DNA of 58,441 nt from JADJAH01 sp964615795 (GCA_964615795.1 CAZTQR010000010.1:1-58441); one strand, 5' to 3'; numbered from the stretch's first letter, positions 8,707 through 17,296 are shown. Notes: generated from the letters alone by a model not told the origin. Numbers and translations: made by a program.

Positions 8707-9753
8707 GTGCAGAAGTTGGATATCTATAGATCACTCATAAGGCCGGCGCTATTCAGATTGGATCCCGAAAAGGCACATGAACTGGCTTTCGGATTCTTGA
8801 AAAACTCCTCATTTGCCCTCCCGCTTCTGCGCAGCATGTACGCCCCGGAAAGTTCTGAAATGGTAAAGATCGGAAACATCACATTTCGCAACAGGCTCGG
8901 ACTTGCCGCAGGACTTGACAAGAACGGCGAAGCCCTGCCCTTCTGGGATGCTCTCGGATTCTCTCATGCAGAGATCGGAACCGTAACGCCGCTTCCCCAG
9001 CCGGGCAACGAAAAACCACGGCTCTTCAGGTTGGCAAGCGCAGGCGCGCTGATCAACAGAATGGGGTTCAACAATCCGGGCTCGGCTATTGTGAGGGAAA
9101 ACATGCTTAAGACACGACACCGGCTATCCGCAGGTTTTGTTACCGGAATAAATATCGGAAAGAACAAGCTGACTCCTATGGAAAACGCGGCTGAAGATTA
9201 TATGAAATGCATGGAGTCTCTGTATGATGTTGCGGATTACTTCACTGTAAATATCTCATCGCCGAATACACCCGGTCTCAGACAGCTTCAGGATGAAAAG
9301 CATCTCGGCGAATTGCTGTCACAGCTCAAAGCAAAGAACGTATCGCTGGCAGATAGTTTCAAATCAGCGCCAAAGGATATCTTTCTTAAAATAGCACCTG
9401 ATCTCGATGATGAATCCCTGCCCGGTATAATCAGTGCTTGCAGGGAAAATGCAGTTACCGCAGTGATAGCAACAAATACAACAGTTTCACGGCCGGGACT
9501 CGGTAAGGAAGCACAGGAATCCGGCGGGCTCAGCGGCAGGCCGCTAAAGAATCTGTCTGACAGCGTACTGGCAAAACTTAACAGCATCAGAAGAACTTCG
9601 GCCATTGATATGCCGCATTTGATCGGTGTCGGAGGAGTCTTTTCGAGATCAGACTATGATGACAAGATCGCCGGAGGAGCAGAACTTGTTCAGATCTACA
9701 CAGGGCTTATTTACGAAGGTCCGGGTATAATAAAGCAAATACTCGGCAGATGA
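8707..9753 (+). CDS. pyrD: Dihydroorotate dehydrogenase (quinone), class 2
   Basis: This is the fourth step of pyrimidine synthesis: oxidation of dihydroorotate to orotate with electrons passed to quinone at the membrane. Motifs are R-P-A-L-F-R-L-D-P-E-K-A-H, G-L-A-A-G-L-D-K-N-G-E, G-T-V-T-P-L-P-Q-P-G-N, N-R-M-G-F-N-N-P-G, V-N-I-S-S-P-N-T-P-G-L (the catalytic Ser region of class 2), L-K-I-A-P-D-L and the FMN-phosphate site I-G-V-G-G-V-F. An ATG at 8671 is in frame but lies inside the terminator hairpin 8670-8706. The real start is therefore probably GTG 8707 or TTG 8716; the latter gives M-D-I-Y-R-S-L-I-R-P, which fits the family best. No other pyrimidine gene adjoins. Confidence 0.93.
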   Translation: MQKLDIYRSLIRPALFRLDPEKAHELAFGFLKNSSFALPLLRSMYAPESSEMVKIGNITFRNRLGLAAGLDKNGEALPFWDALGFSHAEIGTVTPLPQPGNEKPRLFRLASAGALINRMGFNNPGSAIVRENMLKTRHRLSAGFVTGINIGKNKLTPMENAAEDYMKCMESLYDVADYFTVNISSPNTPGLRQLQDEKHLGELLSQLKAKNVSLADSFKSAPKDIFLKIAPDLDDESLPGIISACRENAVTAVIATNTTVSRPGLGKEAQESGGLSGRPLKNLSDSVLAKLNSIRRTSAIDMPHLIGVGGVFSRSDYDDKIAGGAELVQIYTGLIYEGPGIIKQILGR

Positions 9754-9870
9754 TTTGTAAGTGCGATCGCAAAGAATTCTTCAGAATTAATTTTACATTT
9801 ACCCTTCAGCTTCAATTGACTAACTTGATAAACACTAATACCAAATCCGTAATGCATTCTGTCCGGCATC

Positions 9871-10497
9871 ATGTCTGAACTCAGCCAAACACCTGTCACT
9901 GCAACACTGCTCTTTGCCAATATTGCTATTTCACTGTGGGCTATGTACAGCAAGCAGGCATATTTTGAGAAGTTTGCCGAGTGGCCTTACCAGATTGTTC
10001 ACGACGGAAAATGGTATCAGGTCATTACGTCAGCATTCCTTCATGCAAACTTCATGCACCTGTTCTTCAACATGTTTGCATTATACACATTCGGCTCGTT
10101 TCTCGAGGCATTTTTCATTCAGGGATTTGGCGGGTTCACAGGAAGTTTGTATTTCTTCCTGATATATTTCATAAGTCTTCTTACAGGCTCACTGCTGACA
10201 GTTATCTTCCATTACAACAATCCGCTCTATGTTGCTGTCGGAGCATCGGGTGCAGTGTCGGGAATTGTATTCTCCTACATAATCTTCTTTCCGAAGAGCA
10301 CTATCTTCGTGCTGTTCTTCCCAATGCCTGCGTATCTGTTCGCACTGCTCTGGATTGGATTCTCGGTTTACGGAATGAAAAGCAAGCTCGGAAACATCGG
10401 CCATGAAGCTCATCTCGGCGGCGCTGTCGGGGGCTTCTTATCAACTCTTCTCCTGATAGACGGCTCCGCAAAGATCCTGCTCGATCACTTCGGCTGA
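9871..10497 (+). CDS. Rhomboid family intramembrane serine protease
   Basis: The 208-residue protein has about six hydrophobic segments. The catalytic serine is in V-G-A-S-G-A-V-S-G (GxSG, Ser126) and the catalytic histidine in H-E-A-H-L-G-G-A (His181). The L1-loop and helix-2 block H-A-N-F-M-H-L-F-F-N-M-F-A-L-Y-T-F-G is typical of the family (usually H-x-x-x-x-H-x-x-x-N-M). Rhomboids cut membrane proteins inside the bilayer; the substrate here cannot be told from context. The gene ends 8 bases before a possible TTG start of the next gene, so the two may form one transcript. Confidence 0.93.
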   Translation: MSELSQTPVTATLLFANIAISLWAMYSKQAYFEKFAEWPYQIVHDGKWYQVITSAFLHANFMHLFFNMFALYTFGSFLEAFFIQGFGGFTGSLYFFLIYFISLLTGSLLTVIFHYNNPLYVAVGASGAVSGIVFSYIIFFPKSTIFVLFFPMPAYLFALLWIGFSVYGMKSKLGNIGHEAHLGGAVGGFLSTLLLIDGSAKILLDHFG

Positions 10498-10532
10498 AAA
10501 ACTGTTTGAAAAAAAATCAACTGTACACAAAG

Positions 10533-11954
10533 ATGGGAAATCACAATAAGGAAGTTACAATAGTTGGAATGGGCTTCTGCGGTCTGATGACGGCAGTTCA
10601 CCTTATCAGAAATGCAGAGAATCCGTTCACACTTAACATTATTCAAAAGAATTTCGGAAGCAATAAGGGCCCGGCTTACTCAACTGACAATCCGAGCCTT
10701 GTGCTGAATGTGCCCACGGCAAAGATGAGCTGTTATCCTAAAGAGCCTGGACATTTCCTGGACTGGGTATCGGAGAAAAGCAAATACCGGAATATTCCGA
10801 AGGATCTGCTTGCGATCTCTTTCATGCCGCGCAAGCTCTACGGAGAATACCTTTCGGAAGTCTGGGAGGAGACTCTCGGAAGTTCAAAAGGAAAAGTTGA
10901 AGTAGTAATGATCGATGATATTGCAACCGGCATCCGCGAATCCGGAAACGGCTATGAGATCATGACGGAAGGTTCAGGCACAGTCACCACAGATGTGCTT
11001 GTGCTTGCAACCGGGAACGACACACCGGGCGAACCGGGAATTCCAAATATGGACTTCTACAAAAGTCCTGAGTATTTTTGTAACCCCTGGGATATTGACT
11101 GCGTGAGAGATCTTGACAATGTTTCAAACGTATTGATCATCGGCAACGGGCTTACAATGGTAGATACGGTAATAGGGCTAACAGATAACGGATTTCACGG
11201 GAAGATATACTCAATATCTCCCAACGGACTGGCAATGCTTCAGCACAGGCACGGCGGTGTTGCATACAAGGGCCTTATTGATGAACTTAATGAGCCGTAT
11301 GACCTCGACAAATTGTTTTCGCTCTTCAAGAAACATGTAAGGCTTCTGAGGGAGATCGGAATCTCCGCTGAACCTGTAGTTGATTCGGTCAGGGGAATAT
11401 CGCAGAAGATCTGGATGAGCCTTTCGGTTGAAGAGAAGATTCGCTTCATGAAGCATCTACGGCACTTGTGGGGGGTTGCAAGGCACAGAGTACCGATCAA
11501 TGTATATGACAGGATCATCAGGCTTAAGCTTGAAGACAGGCTGAAAGTGATCAAAGGGAGACTGCTCAACATTGTGAATACGGAGAACGGCATCAAGGTT
11601 GACTTCAGAAATACCCGCACATACTGCGATGAGAGCATCCTTGTTTCAAGAGTGATCAACTGCACCGGGCCTCAGACTGACATCGGCAAATCAAAAAATC
11701 CGTTCATCAGGTCATTGTATGAAAGCGGATTCATCCGCCCTGATCCGCTCAAGCTGGGAATTGATGCGGACACCGAGTTCAGAGTGCTCGGCAAAGACGG
11801 AGTGCCTAACGACAGAATCCTTACGCTGGGAGGCAATCTCAAGGGATTGTTCTGGGAATCCACAGCAGTTCCCGAATTGCGCGTACAGGCTGAAAACCTC
11901 GCGGATTCCCTGCTTCGGGAACTTGTTCGGGAAACCGAACCTGTGATGGAATGA
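10533..11954 (+). CDS. FAD/NAD(P)-binding protein, YdhS-like (NAD_binding_9 family)
   Basis: A Rossmann nucleotide-binding motif stands at the N terminus, V-T-I-V-G-M-G-F-C-G-L. It is followed by N-K-G-P-A-Y-S-T-D-N-P-S-L-V-L-N-V-P, diagnostic for this family of proteins with an FAD-like fold, and a second motif L-V-L-A-T-G-N. Near residue 210 the segment V-L-I-I-G-N-G-L-T-M-V-D is a further dinucleotide site. The reaction of the family is largely unknown. I place the start at ATG 10533; an in-frame TTG at 10506 would add nine residues rich in Lys and Gln. The product, about 473 residues, is full length. No terminator is visible downstream. Confidence 0.8.
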   Translation: MGNHNKEVTIVGMGFCGLMTAVHLIRNAENPFTLNIIQKNFGSNKGPAYSTDNPSLVLNVPTAKMSCYPKEPGHFLDWVSEKSKYRNIPKDLLAISFMPRKLYGEYLSEVWEETLGSSKGKVEVVMIDDIATGIRESGNGYEIMTEGSGTVTTDVLVLATGNDTPGEPGIPNMDFYKSPEYFCNPWDIDCVRDLDNVSNVLIIGNGLTMVDTVIGLTDNGFHGKIYSISPNGLAMLQHRHGGVAYKGLIDELNEPYDLDKLFSLFKKHVRLLREIGISAEPVVDSVRGISQKIWMSLSVEEKIRFMKHLRHLWGVARHRVPINVYDRIIRLKLEDRLKVIKGRLLNIVNTENGIKVDFRNTRTYCDESILVSRVINCTGPQTDIGKSKNPFIRSLYESGFIRPDPLKLGIDADTEFRVLGKDGVPNDRILTLGGNLKGLFWESTAVPELRVQAENLADSLLRELVRETEPVME

Positions 11955-12012
11955 AAAAAGTGTGAACGAACCAACAAGATCCAAAACATGCGTAATTTAA
12001 TTTGAGTGAAAT

Positions 12013-12459
12013 ATGAATCATGTAAAAGCTGAAAAAGGGGAATACCTGCTTTCAACAGATAAGTCAAAGCTGGACCTTAAGATGATCCATGAGTTCCTTT
12101 CTACGGAATCTCACTGGGCAAAGAATATTCCGTATGAGAGAGTCAAAAAGTCAATTGAGAATTCATTGTGCTTCGGACTCTATCACGGGGAGAAGCAGAT
12201 AGGATTTGCCAGAGTGATTTCGGACTACTCAACCATCGCTTATCTCGGTGACCTGTTCATACTTAAAGATCACAGAGGAAAAGGACTTTCGCGGTGGATG
12301 CTGGAAGTGATAATGAATCACCCTGATCTTACCGGCCTGAGGAGATGGATACTTGTAACCAAGGATGCTCATGACGTTTATCAGCAGTACGGTTGGGCGA
12401 TGGTAGCAAGGCCGGAGAACTGGATGGAGATCCATGATCCTGAAGCATATTCCAACTGA
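12013..12459 (+). CDS. GNAT family N-acetyltransferase
   Basis: This 148-residue single-domain acetyltransferase has the acetyl-CoA pyrophosphate loop in D-H-R-G-K-G-L-S (R/Q-x-x-G-x-G/A). It is preceded by the strand L-G-D-L-F-I-L and followed by the helix W-M-L-E-V-I. The C-terminal Y-Q-Q-Y-G-W-A segment is the usual aromatic block of the fold. The N-terminal part (F-G-L-Y-H-G-E-K-Q-I-G-F-A-R-V-I-S-D-Y) resembles the common bacterial subgroup annotated only as GNAT. The acceptor is unknown. It lies 58 bases after the FAD protein on the same strand. Confidence 0.9.
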   Translation: MNHVKAEKGEYLLSTDKSKLDLKMIHEFLSTESHWAKNIPYERVKKSIENSLCFGLYHGEKQIGFARVISDYSTIAYLGDLFILKDHRGKGLSRWMLEVIMNHPDLTGLRRWILVTKDAHDVYQQYGWAMVARPENWMEIHDPEAYSN

Positions 12460-12488
12460 CCTCTTAGGAATTTTCAATACTGAATGTG

Positions 12489-12496
12489 TATCTTTG
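12489..12496 (+). promoter_or_regulatory. TAnnTTTG promoter element before the SRPBCC gene
   Basis: TATCTTTG at 12489-12496 lies 9 bases before the ATG at 12506. The expected transcription start, about 12503, is nearly at the start codon, so the mRNA would be almost leaderless. No good -33 element is seen at 20 bases. Confidence 0.55.
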
Positions 12497-12505
12497 CTTT
12501 AAAAA

Positions 12506-12943
12506 ATGAAGTTTACAGTTCAGATTGAGATTGACGTCCCGATCGGTAAGGTTGTTGAACTCTTCGACAATCCTGTGAATATGAAGCACTGGCAGCCCGG
12601 GCTTGTCAGCTTTGAGCATTTGAGCGGCACGCCGGGACAGCCGGGCTCAAAGTCACGCCTTCGCTACAAAATGGGTAAGAGGGAGATCGAGATGATTGAG
12701 ACGATTACCGTCAGAGACCTTCCGAGAGAGTTCAGCGGAACTTACGAAGCTGATGGTGTCTTCAGCACAGTGAAAAACTTCTTCAAGCCCGTTCCCGAAA
12801 ACAGAACTTTGTATATCACAGAAAATGAATTCAGCTTCAAAGGATTCATGAAGGTGATAGGATTCCTTATGCCCGGTGCATTCAGGAAGGAGTCGCAAAA
12901 ATACCTCGGACAGTTCAAAGAATTTGCGGAGAGACAAATCTGA
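12506..12943 (+). CDS. SRPBCC (START/Bet v 1-fold) family protein
   Basis: The 145-residue protein opens with M-K-F-T-V-Q-I-E-I-D-V-P-I-G-K-V-V-E-L-F-D-N-P-V-N, the usual first strand and helix of the polyketide-cyclase/SRPBCC fold. It continues with M-K-H-W-Q-P-G-L and a long C-terminal helix F-R-K-E-S-Q-K-Y-L-G-Q-F-K-E-F. These proteins form a hydrophobic ligand cavity; nothing here shows the ligand. It has its own promoter element just upstream, and its stop abuts the start of the following acetyltransferase, so the two are co-transcribed. Confidence 0.85.
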   Translation: MKFTVQIEIDVPIGKVVELFDNPVNMKHWQPGLVSFEHLSGTPGQPGSKSRLRYKMGKREIEMIETITVRDLPREFSGTYEADGVFSTVKNFFKPVPENRTLYITENEFSFKGFMKVIGFLMPGAFRKESQKYLGQFKEFAERQI

Positions 12944-13462
12944 ATGAGCTGCTCAGTTCCTGAATCGCCGCGTATCAGGTTCATAGTCAGCTCTGAAAGA
13001 TTGCTGATTGCTGCAATGGAGAGCGATGTCAAGCTTTCGCAGGAATTGAATGCAGTTGTTCCGGGGAAATGGGGGGAGTCGGCAAAGGACATCTTTGAGC
13101 CGGCACTGGGAGTGATCCGTGAAAATCCTTCTTATTGCAGATGGCTGTTATATTTTCCGGTTGCAGTTTCCCTCAATATGCTGGCTGGAAGCTGTGGTTA
13201 CAAGGGAGTGCCCCGGGACGGCGCTGTCGAAATCGGGTTTGAGACTGCTCCTATATTGCGCAATCAGGGATATGCAAAAGAAATGGCGGAAGCACTTATA
13301 CGATATGCATTCAGTGAAGACGGGATAGGCCGTGTTAATGCACATGTGTTAAAAACGAACCTGACATCGAAGAGAATTCTTGCCGGTTGCGGGATGAGTT
13401 TTCAAAGTGAGTTTCCTTCCGGACAAGAAGTCGAAGAGATATGGAGCATCGAAAGGACATAA
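12944..13462 (+). CDS. GNAT family N-acetyltransferase (RimJ/RimL-like)
   Basis: The 172-residue product carries V-E-I-G-F-E-T-A-P-I-L-R-N-Q-G-Y-A, in which R-N-Q-G-Y-A is the acetyl-CoA loop. It is followed by the helix E-M-A-E-A-L-I-R-Y-A-F and the strand V-N-A-H-V-L-K-T-N-L-T-S-K-R-I-L, the N-x-x-S-x-R/K pattern common to RimJ/RimL-type enzymes. The acceptor is not predictable. ATG 12944 directly follows the TGA of the SRPBCC gene. A strong bidirectional terminator ends the unit. Confidence 0.87.
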   Translation: MSCSVPESPRIRFIVSSERLLIAAMESDVKLSQELNAVVPGKWGESAKDIFEPALGVIRENPSYCRWLLYFPVAVSLNMLAGSCGYKGVPRDGAVEIGFETAPILRNQGYAKEMAEALIRYAFSEDGIGRVNAHVLKTNLTSKRILAGCGMSFQSEFPSGQEVEEIWSIERT

Positions 13463-13490
13463 AAAAGCCCGGCCAAAAGTCCGGGCTTTT
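13463..13490. terminator. Bidirectional terminator between convergent genes
   Basis: AAAAGCCCGG (13463-13472) pairs with CCGGGCTTTT (13481-13490) around an 8-base loop. Runs of A on one side and T on the other make it suitable for both the acetyltransferase on the plus strand and queA on the minus strand. Confidence 0.9.
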
Positions 13491-13513
13491 GAACTCAGCA
13501 AAGGCTGATCCTG

Positions 13514-14548
13514 TCAGACAATCATCATGGCATCGCCGTAGCTGTAAAATCTGTACTTCTCCTTAACGGCTTTCTTATAAGCCTTCATTACAAGATCCCT
13601 GTCAGCCATTGCGCAAACAAGCATAAGCAAAGTGCTTTGGGGCAGGTGGAAGTTAGTTATGAGTTTGTCAACTATTCTGAGTGACTGCGGCGGATGAATG
13701 AACTTGTCTGTCCATCCTTTTCCAAACCTCACATGCTTTGTGGTTATCACGTTTGATTCCAGCACTCTTGCTACTGAAGTTCCGACGGCAATAACCTTCT
13801 TCCTCTTTGATATTGCATGATTGATAATGTCGGCCGATTCTTTGGTCAGCTCATAATATTCGGAATCCATCCTGTGTTTTGAAAGATCTTCCACTTCAAC
13901 AAGCCTGAATGTGCCAAGCCCGATATGCAAAGTGATGTAAGCTAGTTTTACACCCTTCGCCTGAGCCTTCTTGAGAAGTTCCTTTGTAAAATGAAGTCCC
14001 GCTGTGGGTGCGGCAACTGACCCCACATGCTTGGCATATACCGTCTGATAATCCTCCTTGTCCTTATCAGTAGCTTCCCGCTTAATGTAGGGGGGCAGAG
14101 GTGTCTTCCCCAGCTTGTCAATGTACTTGGAAAAATCACCGTTGTAATTGAAGCGGACAATTCTGCCTCTTGAGGTTGTGTTGTCAATCACTTCACAGTA
14201 CAGGTTCTTCGTGAAGAAGATCCTGTTTCCGATCCTGACCTTCCTTGCCGGATCAACCACCACATCCCAGATATTCTCCTCAGTCGAAAGCTGTCTCAGC
14301 AGAAAAACTTCTATCTTTGCCTTTGTCTTTTCCTTTGTTCCGAAGAGCCGCGCATTGAATACTTTGGAGTCATTAAGAACAAGCACATCGCCTTCCTCCA
14401 TGTAGTTCAGAACGTCTTTGAACTTGTGACTTGAAAGCTCACCGGTCTCCCGGTTCAGAACCATGAGCTTGCATGCATCCCTCGGGTTCTTGGGGTTTTT
14501 GGCAATGAGATTCTTGGGAATGGGATACTTGAACTGGGAAAGTTTCAT
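13514..14548 (-). CDS. queA: tRNA preQ1(34) S-adenosylmethionine ribosyltransferase-isomerase
   Basis: QueA transfers and isomerises the ribosyl group of S-adenosylmethionine onto preQ1 in the wobble position of Asp, Asn, His and Tyr tRNAs, forming epoxyqueuosine. The 344-residue protein shows the family landmarks Y-P-I-P-K-N-L-I-A, D-V-L-V-L-N-D-S-K-V-F-N-A-R-L-F-G, L-G-K-T-P-L-P-P-Y-I-K-R, Y-Q-T-V-Y-A, G-S-V-A-A-P-T-A-G-L-H-F-T and L-H-I-G-L-G-T-F. The start is ATG 14548. It follows eno by 14 bases on the same strand and is probably read from the eno promoter. Confidence 0.97.
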   Translation of the reverse strand: MKLSQFKYPIPKNLIAKNPKNPRDACKLMVLNRETGELSSHKFKDVLNYMEEGDVLVLNDSKVFNARLFGTKEKTKAKIEVFLLRQLSTEENIWDVVVDPARKVRIGNRIFFTKNLYCEVIDNTTSRGRIVRFNYNGDFSKYIDKLGKTPLPPYIKREATDKDKEDYQTVYAKHVGSVAAPTAGLHFTKELLKKAQAKGVKLAYITLHIGLGTFRLVEVEDLSKHRMDSEYYELTKESADIINHAISKRKKVIAVGTSVARVLESNVITTKHVRFGKGWTDKFIHPPQSLRIVDKLITNFHLPQSTLLMLVCAMADRDLVMKAYKKAVKEKYRFYSYGDAMMIV

Positions 14549-14562
14549 TTAAAGAATGTGGT

Positions 14563-15849
14563 TTAGTGAATGTTGTAAAATGCCTTAAGGCCGGGATATA
14601 CAGCAACTCCCGATAGTTCTTCCTCTATTCTCAGAAGGCGGTTGTATTTAGCCACCCTGTCAGTCCTCGACAAAGATCCGGTTTTGATCTGGCCTGCGTT
14701 GGTTGCAACTGCGATATCAGCAATTGTAGTATCCTCGGTCTCTCCGCTTCTGTGACTGATTATATTTGTGTAGCTGTGAGTCTTTGCAAGCTCAATTGCA
14801 TTGAGAGTTTCAGTCAGTGTTCCGATCTGGTTCACTTTTATCAGAATGGAGTTTCCGATGTTCCCGGTGATTCCTCTCTGCAGAATTTCAGTGTTGGTTA
14901 CAAAAAGATCGTCACCCACAAGCTGAACCTTTGAGCCCAGTGCATCCGTAAGTATCTTCCAGCCCTTCCAGTCATTTTCCGCCATTCCGTCTTCAATGCT
15001 GATGATAGGATAATCCTTCACCATCTTCTCGTACATTTTCACCATTTCTTCAGGAGTCTTGTCTTTCTGATGCGACTTATAGAATTCATACTTGCCGTTC
15101 TTCCACATTTCGCTTGAAGCAACATCAAGCCCGAGGAAGATGTCCTTTCCTGCTTTATAGCCTGCGGAACCGATAGCTTCCAGAATAACGTCAAGAGCTT
15201 CCTCGTTCGACTTCAGGCTCGGAGCGAATCCGCCTTCATCTCCGACATTGGTATTGTAGTTCTTCTTCTGAAGGACCTTTCGGAGTGCATGAAAGACCTC
15301 TGTACCATATCTCAGAGCATCTGAAAATGTCTTTGCACCTGCGGGAATTATCATAAACTCCTGGAAATCAACAGTATTATCGGCATGCTTTCCGCCATTA
15401 ATGATATTCATCATAGGAACAGGAAGTGTCTTTGAATTCACTCCTCCAATGTACTTGTAAAGCGGCAACTTCAGATAATTGGCCGCCGCATGCGCATTTG
15501 CTAGTGAAACTCCGAGCAGGGCATTTGCTCCGAGCTTTGACTTGTTCTTTGTGCCGTCAAGCGAAATGAGCACCTTATCGAGCTCTGCCTGGCAAAGACA
15601 ATCAAATCCCGAAATCTTCTTTGAAATCACCTTATTCACATTGTCAACCGCCTTGCGTACACCTTTTCCGAGGTATCTGCTCTTGTCGCCGTCACGAAGT
15701 TCCACGGCTTCTCTTTCGCCTGTTGATGCTCCTGAAGGAACAGCCGCACGGCCAAGTGTGCCGTCGCTAAGTGTAATATCTACCTCAATTGTTGGATTTC
15801 CTCTTGAATCAAGTATTTCTCTTGCGCGGACCGAGTTAATGAAGGGCAT
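14563..15849 (-). CDS. eno: Enolase (phosphopyruvate hydratase)
   Basis: Enolase interconverts 2-phosphoglycerate and phosphoenolpyruvate in glycolysis and gluconeogenesis. The 428-residue protein has the full family length. It contains A-R-E-I-L-D-S-R-G-N-P-T, the substrate loop G-A-S-T-G, N-G-G-K-H-A-D-N, E-F-M-I-I-P-A-G-A, the metal ligands in L-G-L-D-V-A-S-S-E, S-I-E-D-G-M-A-E-N-D-W and L-V-G-D-D-L-F-V-T-N, the catalytic Lys in L-I-K-V-N-Q-I-G-T, and S-H-R-S-G-E-T-E-D. The Gly-Met-Ala loop and active residues are intact. It is first in the eno-queA unit and has a good minus-strand promoter. Confidence 0.98.
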   Translation of the reverse strand: MPFINSVRAREILDSRGNPTIEVDITLSDGTLGRAAVPSGASTGEREAVELRDGDKSRYLGKGVRKAVDNVNKVISKKISGFDCLCQAELDKVLISLDGTKNKSKLGANALLGVSLANAHAAANYLKLPLYKYIGGVNSKTLPVPMMNIINGGKHADNTVDFQEFMIIPAGAKTFSDALRYGTEVFHALRKVLQKKNYNTNVGDEGGFAPSLKSNEEALDVILEAIGSAGYKAGKDIFLGLDVASSEMWKNGKYEFYKSHQKDKTPEEMVKMYEKMVKDYPIISIEDGMAENDWKGWKILTDALGSKVQLVGDDLFVTNTEILQRGITGNIGNSILIKVNQIGTLTETLNAIELAKTHSYTNIISHRSGETEDTTIADIAVATNAGQIKTGSLSRTDRVAKYNRLLRIEEELSGVAVYPGLKAFYNIH

Positions 15850-15876
15850 GTATGGATTTGTGGATTAATTCGACTG

Positions 15877-15907
15877 CAAAAATAATTTAAGATTGAAGCT
15901 AAAGCAA
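15877..15907 (-). promoter_or_regulatory. Promoter of eno-queA (TTG, 20 bases, TATTTTTG)
   Basis: Read on the minus strand, TTG at 15907-15905, a 20-base spacer and TATTTTTG at 15884-15877 match the Bacteroidota consensus. Transcription would start near 15870 and give a leader of about 20 bases to the eno ATG. Confidence 0.65.
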
Positions 15908-16228
15908 TGCATTATGTGGTTCATCGTTAAATAAACCTGCTTATATTGCTCTCCGGGCCGCAGGGTCAAAGCGCGGTGAAACTTTTACAGGGCAAATCAT
16001 CTTTAGGAACTTTGCAGACTTTTAGGCATCGGCAATAATGTTAAGCTCATTCCTCTCATAATTGAATTCCGGGCTATTGAGTACCAAACATATATTGTTA
16101 AATCCGATTAGGTTTGCTAACTTGTTCAAACTAAAATTTCGTTCGGGTGTGTTTGCGTCGCCGGCTAATTGCCTGCGCGTGTGATATTTTGCGAAATTTC
16201 ATTATGAAAGCAGCAACCTTAACCAAAT
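15908..16228. other. Non-coding stretch between the eno promoter and the NYN gene leader
   Basis: The divergent gap between eno and the NYN-cold-shock gene totals 454 bp (15850-16303). Beyond the eno promoter and the hairpin listed separately I see no reading frame, tRNA-like fold or recognised RNA. TATTTTG near 16185 is one base short of the TAnnTTTG promoter form and may or may not be used. A long 5' leader for the downstream gene is likely. Confidence 0.4.
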
Positions 16229-16258
16229 CGGAAACTGATTTGTAGAAATTAGTTTCCG
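16229..16258 (+). promoter_or_regulatory. Leader hairpin upstream of the NYN-cold-shock gene
   Basis: CGGAAACT at 16229-16236 is perfectly complementary to AGTTTCCG at 16251-16258, with a 14-base loop. No T run follows, so it is not a standard terminator. It ends 45 bases before the ATG and lies in the probable 5' leader. A Shine-Dalgarno-like AAGAGG precedes the ATG separately. A regulatory role is inference. Confidence 0.4.
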
Positions 16259-16303
16259 GAATTTCAAAATTAAAAATCTAATTAGATAGAAAGAGGTAAA
16301 ATT

Positions 16304-17296
16304 ATGCAAGACAAATTGGTGAGAATTGGAGTATTCTATGATGGCAACTACTTTCTGCAGGTAAGCAACTATTATGCTTATGGTCATGCGAGGCGGCGGA
16401 GGCTCAGCATATCGGGCCTTCATGAATTCATACGCCATCAGGTGGCGCAGGAAGAATCCAATGACACTAGGCTTTGCCAGATAGTTGACAGCCATTATTT
16501 CAGAGGAAGACTAAGCGCTGCAGATGCAAGTCAGAGAGGTGACACTCTTTACTACGACAGGGTGTTCGATGACATTCTGATGTCAGAAGGTGTCATTACA
16601 CATTACCTCCCCGTAAAGTCAACCGCCGAAGGCATGAAGCTGGAAAAGGGAATTGATGTCTGGCTCGCGCTTGAGGCTTTTGAAATGTCTTTTTACAAGC
16701 ACTACAATGTGCTTGTTCTGATCGCTTCTGACGGTGACTACGTTCCTCTGGCAAGAAAGCTGAATTCAATCGGAACAAGGGTTATGGTACTTAGCTGGGA
16801 TTTTGAGTACACAACGGATACCGGCCAGAGGTTAGTAACCAGAACTTCTCAGGACTTGCTTGAAGAAGTTACATATCCGATCGCAATGCATGAACTGATA
16901 GACAACAGGATCAGAAAGAATGATCCTATTGTGAACAATCTGTTCGTGCAGTACGAGCACAAGAAGCCTTTGCCAAAGATGATGCCTCAGATGATGACTC
17001 AGATGATGCAGCAGCCGGTAAACGGCAACGTAGGGCTGAGCGATTCAGGCGAGATCCTGAGCATAAAGAACGGCTTCGGCTTCATCAAGTACCCCCCAAA
17101 CAATCTCTTTTTCCATTATTCATATTGCAAAGACACAGACTTTAACCAGCTTCAGGTTGGCGATAAGGTCGAGTTTACAATAGAGAAGAATCAAATGGGA
17201 GAGGATATTGCGAAGAATGTGAAGTTCGTTGAGAGGCCGGGAGCTATGCCTCCGGGGTTTGTACCGCCGGTTGAAGATTTTGAAATGGAAGAGTAG
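16304..17296 (+). CDS. NYN-domain ribonuclease-like protein fused to a C-terminal cold-shock domain
   Basis: The first 190 or so residues of this 330-residue protein are a LabA/DUF88-type NYN domain: R-I-G-V-F-Y-D-G-N-Y at the start, E-K-G-I-D-V-W-L-A-L-E-A with the conserved Asp, and A-S-D-G-D-Y-V-P-L-A-R-K-L. These acidic residues form the metal site of PIN-like ribonucleases. A Met/Gln-rich linker (Q-M-M repeats near 228-240) leads to a cold-shock domain with S-G-E-I-L-S-I-K-N-G-F-G-F-I-K and the RNP-2-like L-F-F-H-Y-S. The pairing suggests an RNA-binding, RNA-cutting or RNA-sensing protein. The start ATG 16304 follows AAGAGG. It ends at a convergent terminator. Confidence 0.85.
   Translation: MQDKLVRIGVFYDGNYFLQVSNYYAYGHARRRRLSISGLHEFIRHQVAQEESNDTRLCQIVDSHYFRGRLSAADASQRGDTLYYDRVFDDILMSEGVITHYLPVKSTAEGMKLEKGIDVWLALEAFEMSFYKHYNVLVLIASDGDYVPLARKLNSIGTRVMVLSWDFEYTTDTGQRLVTRTSQDLLEEVTYPIAMHELIDNRIRKNDPIVNNLFVQYEHKKPLPKMMPQMMTQMMQQPVNGNVGLSDSGEILSIKNGFGFIKYPPNNLFFHYSYCKDTDFNQLQVGDKVEFTIEKNQMGEDIAKNVKFVERPGAMPPGFVPPVEDFEMEE

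Noticed and set aside
12489..12496. Ribosomal leader or riboswitch before the SRPBCC gene
   Set aside because: The space between promoter and start codon is too short for a structured leader.
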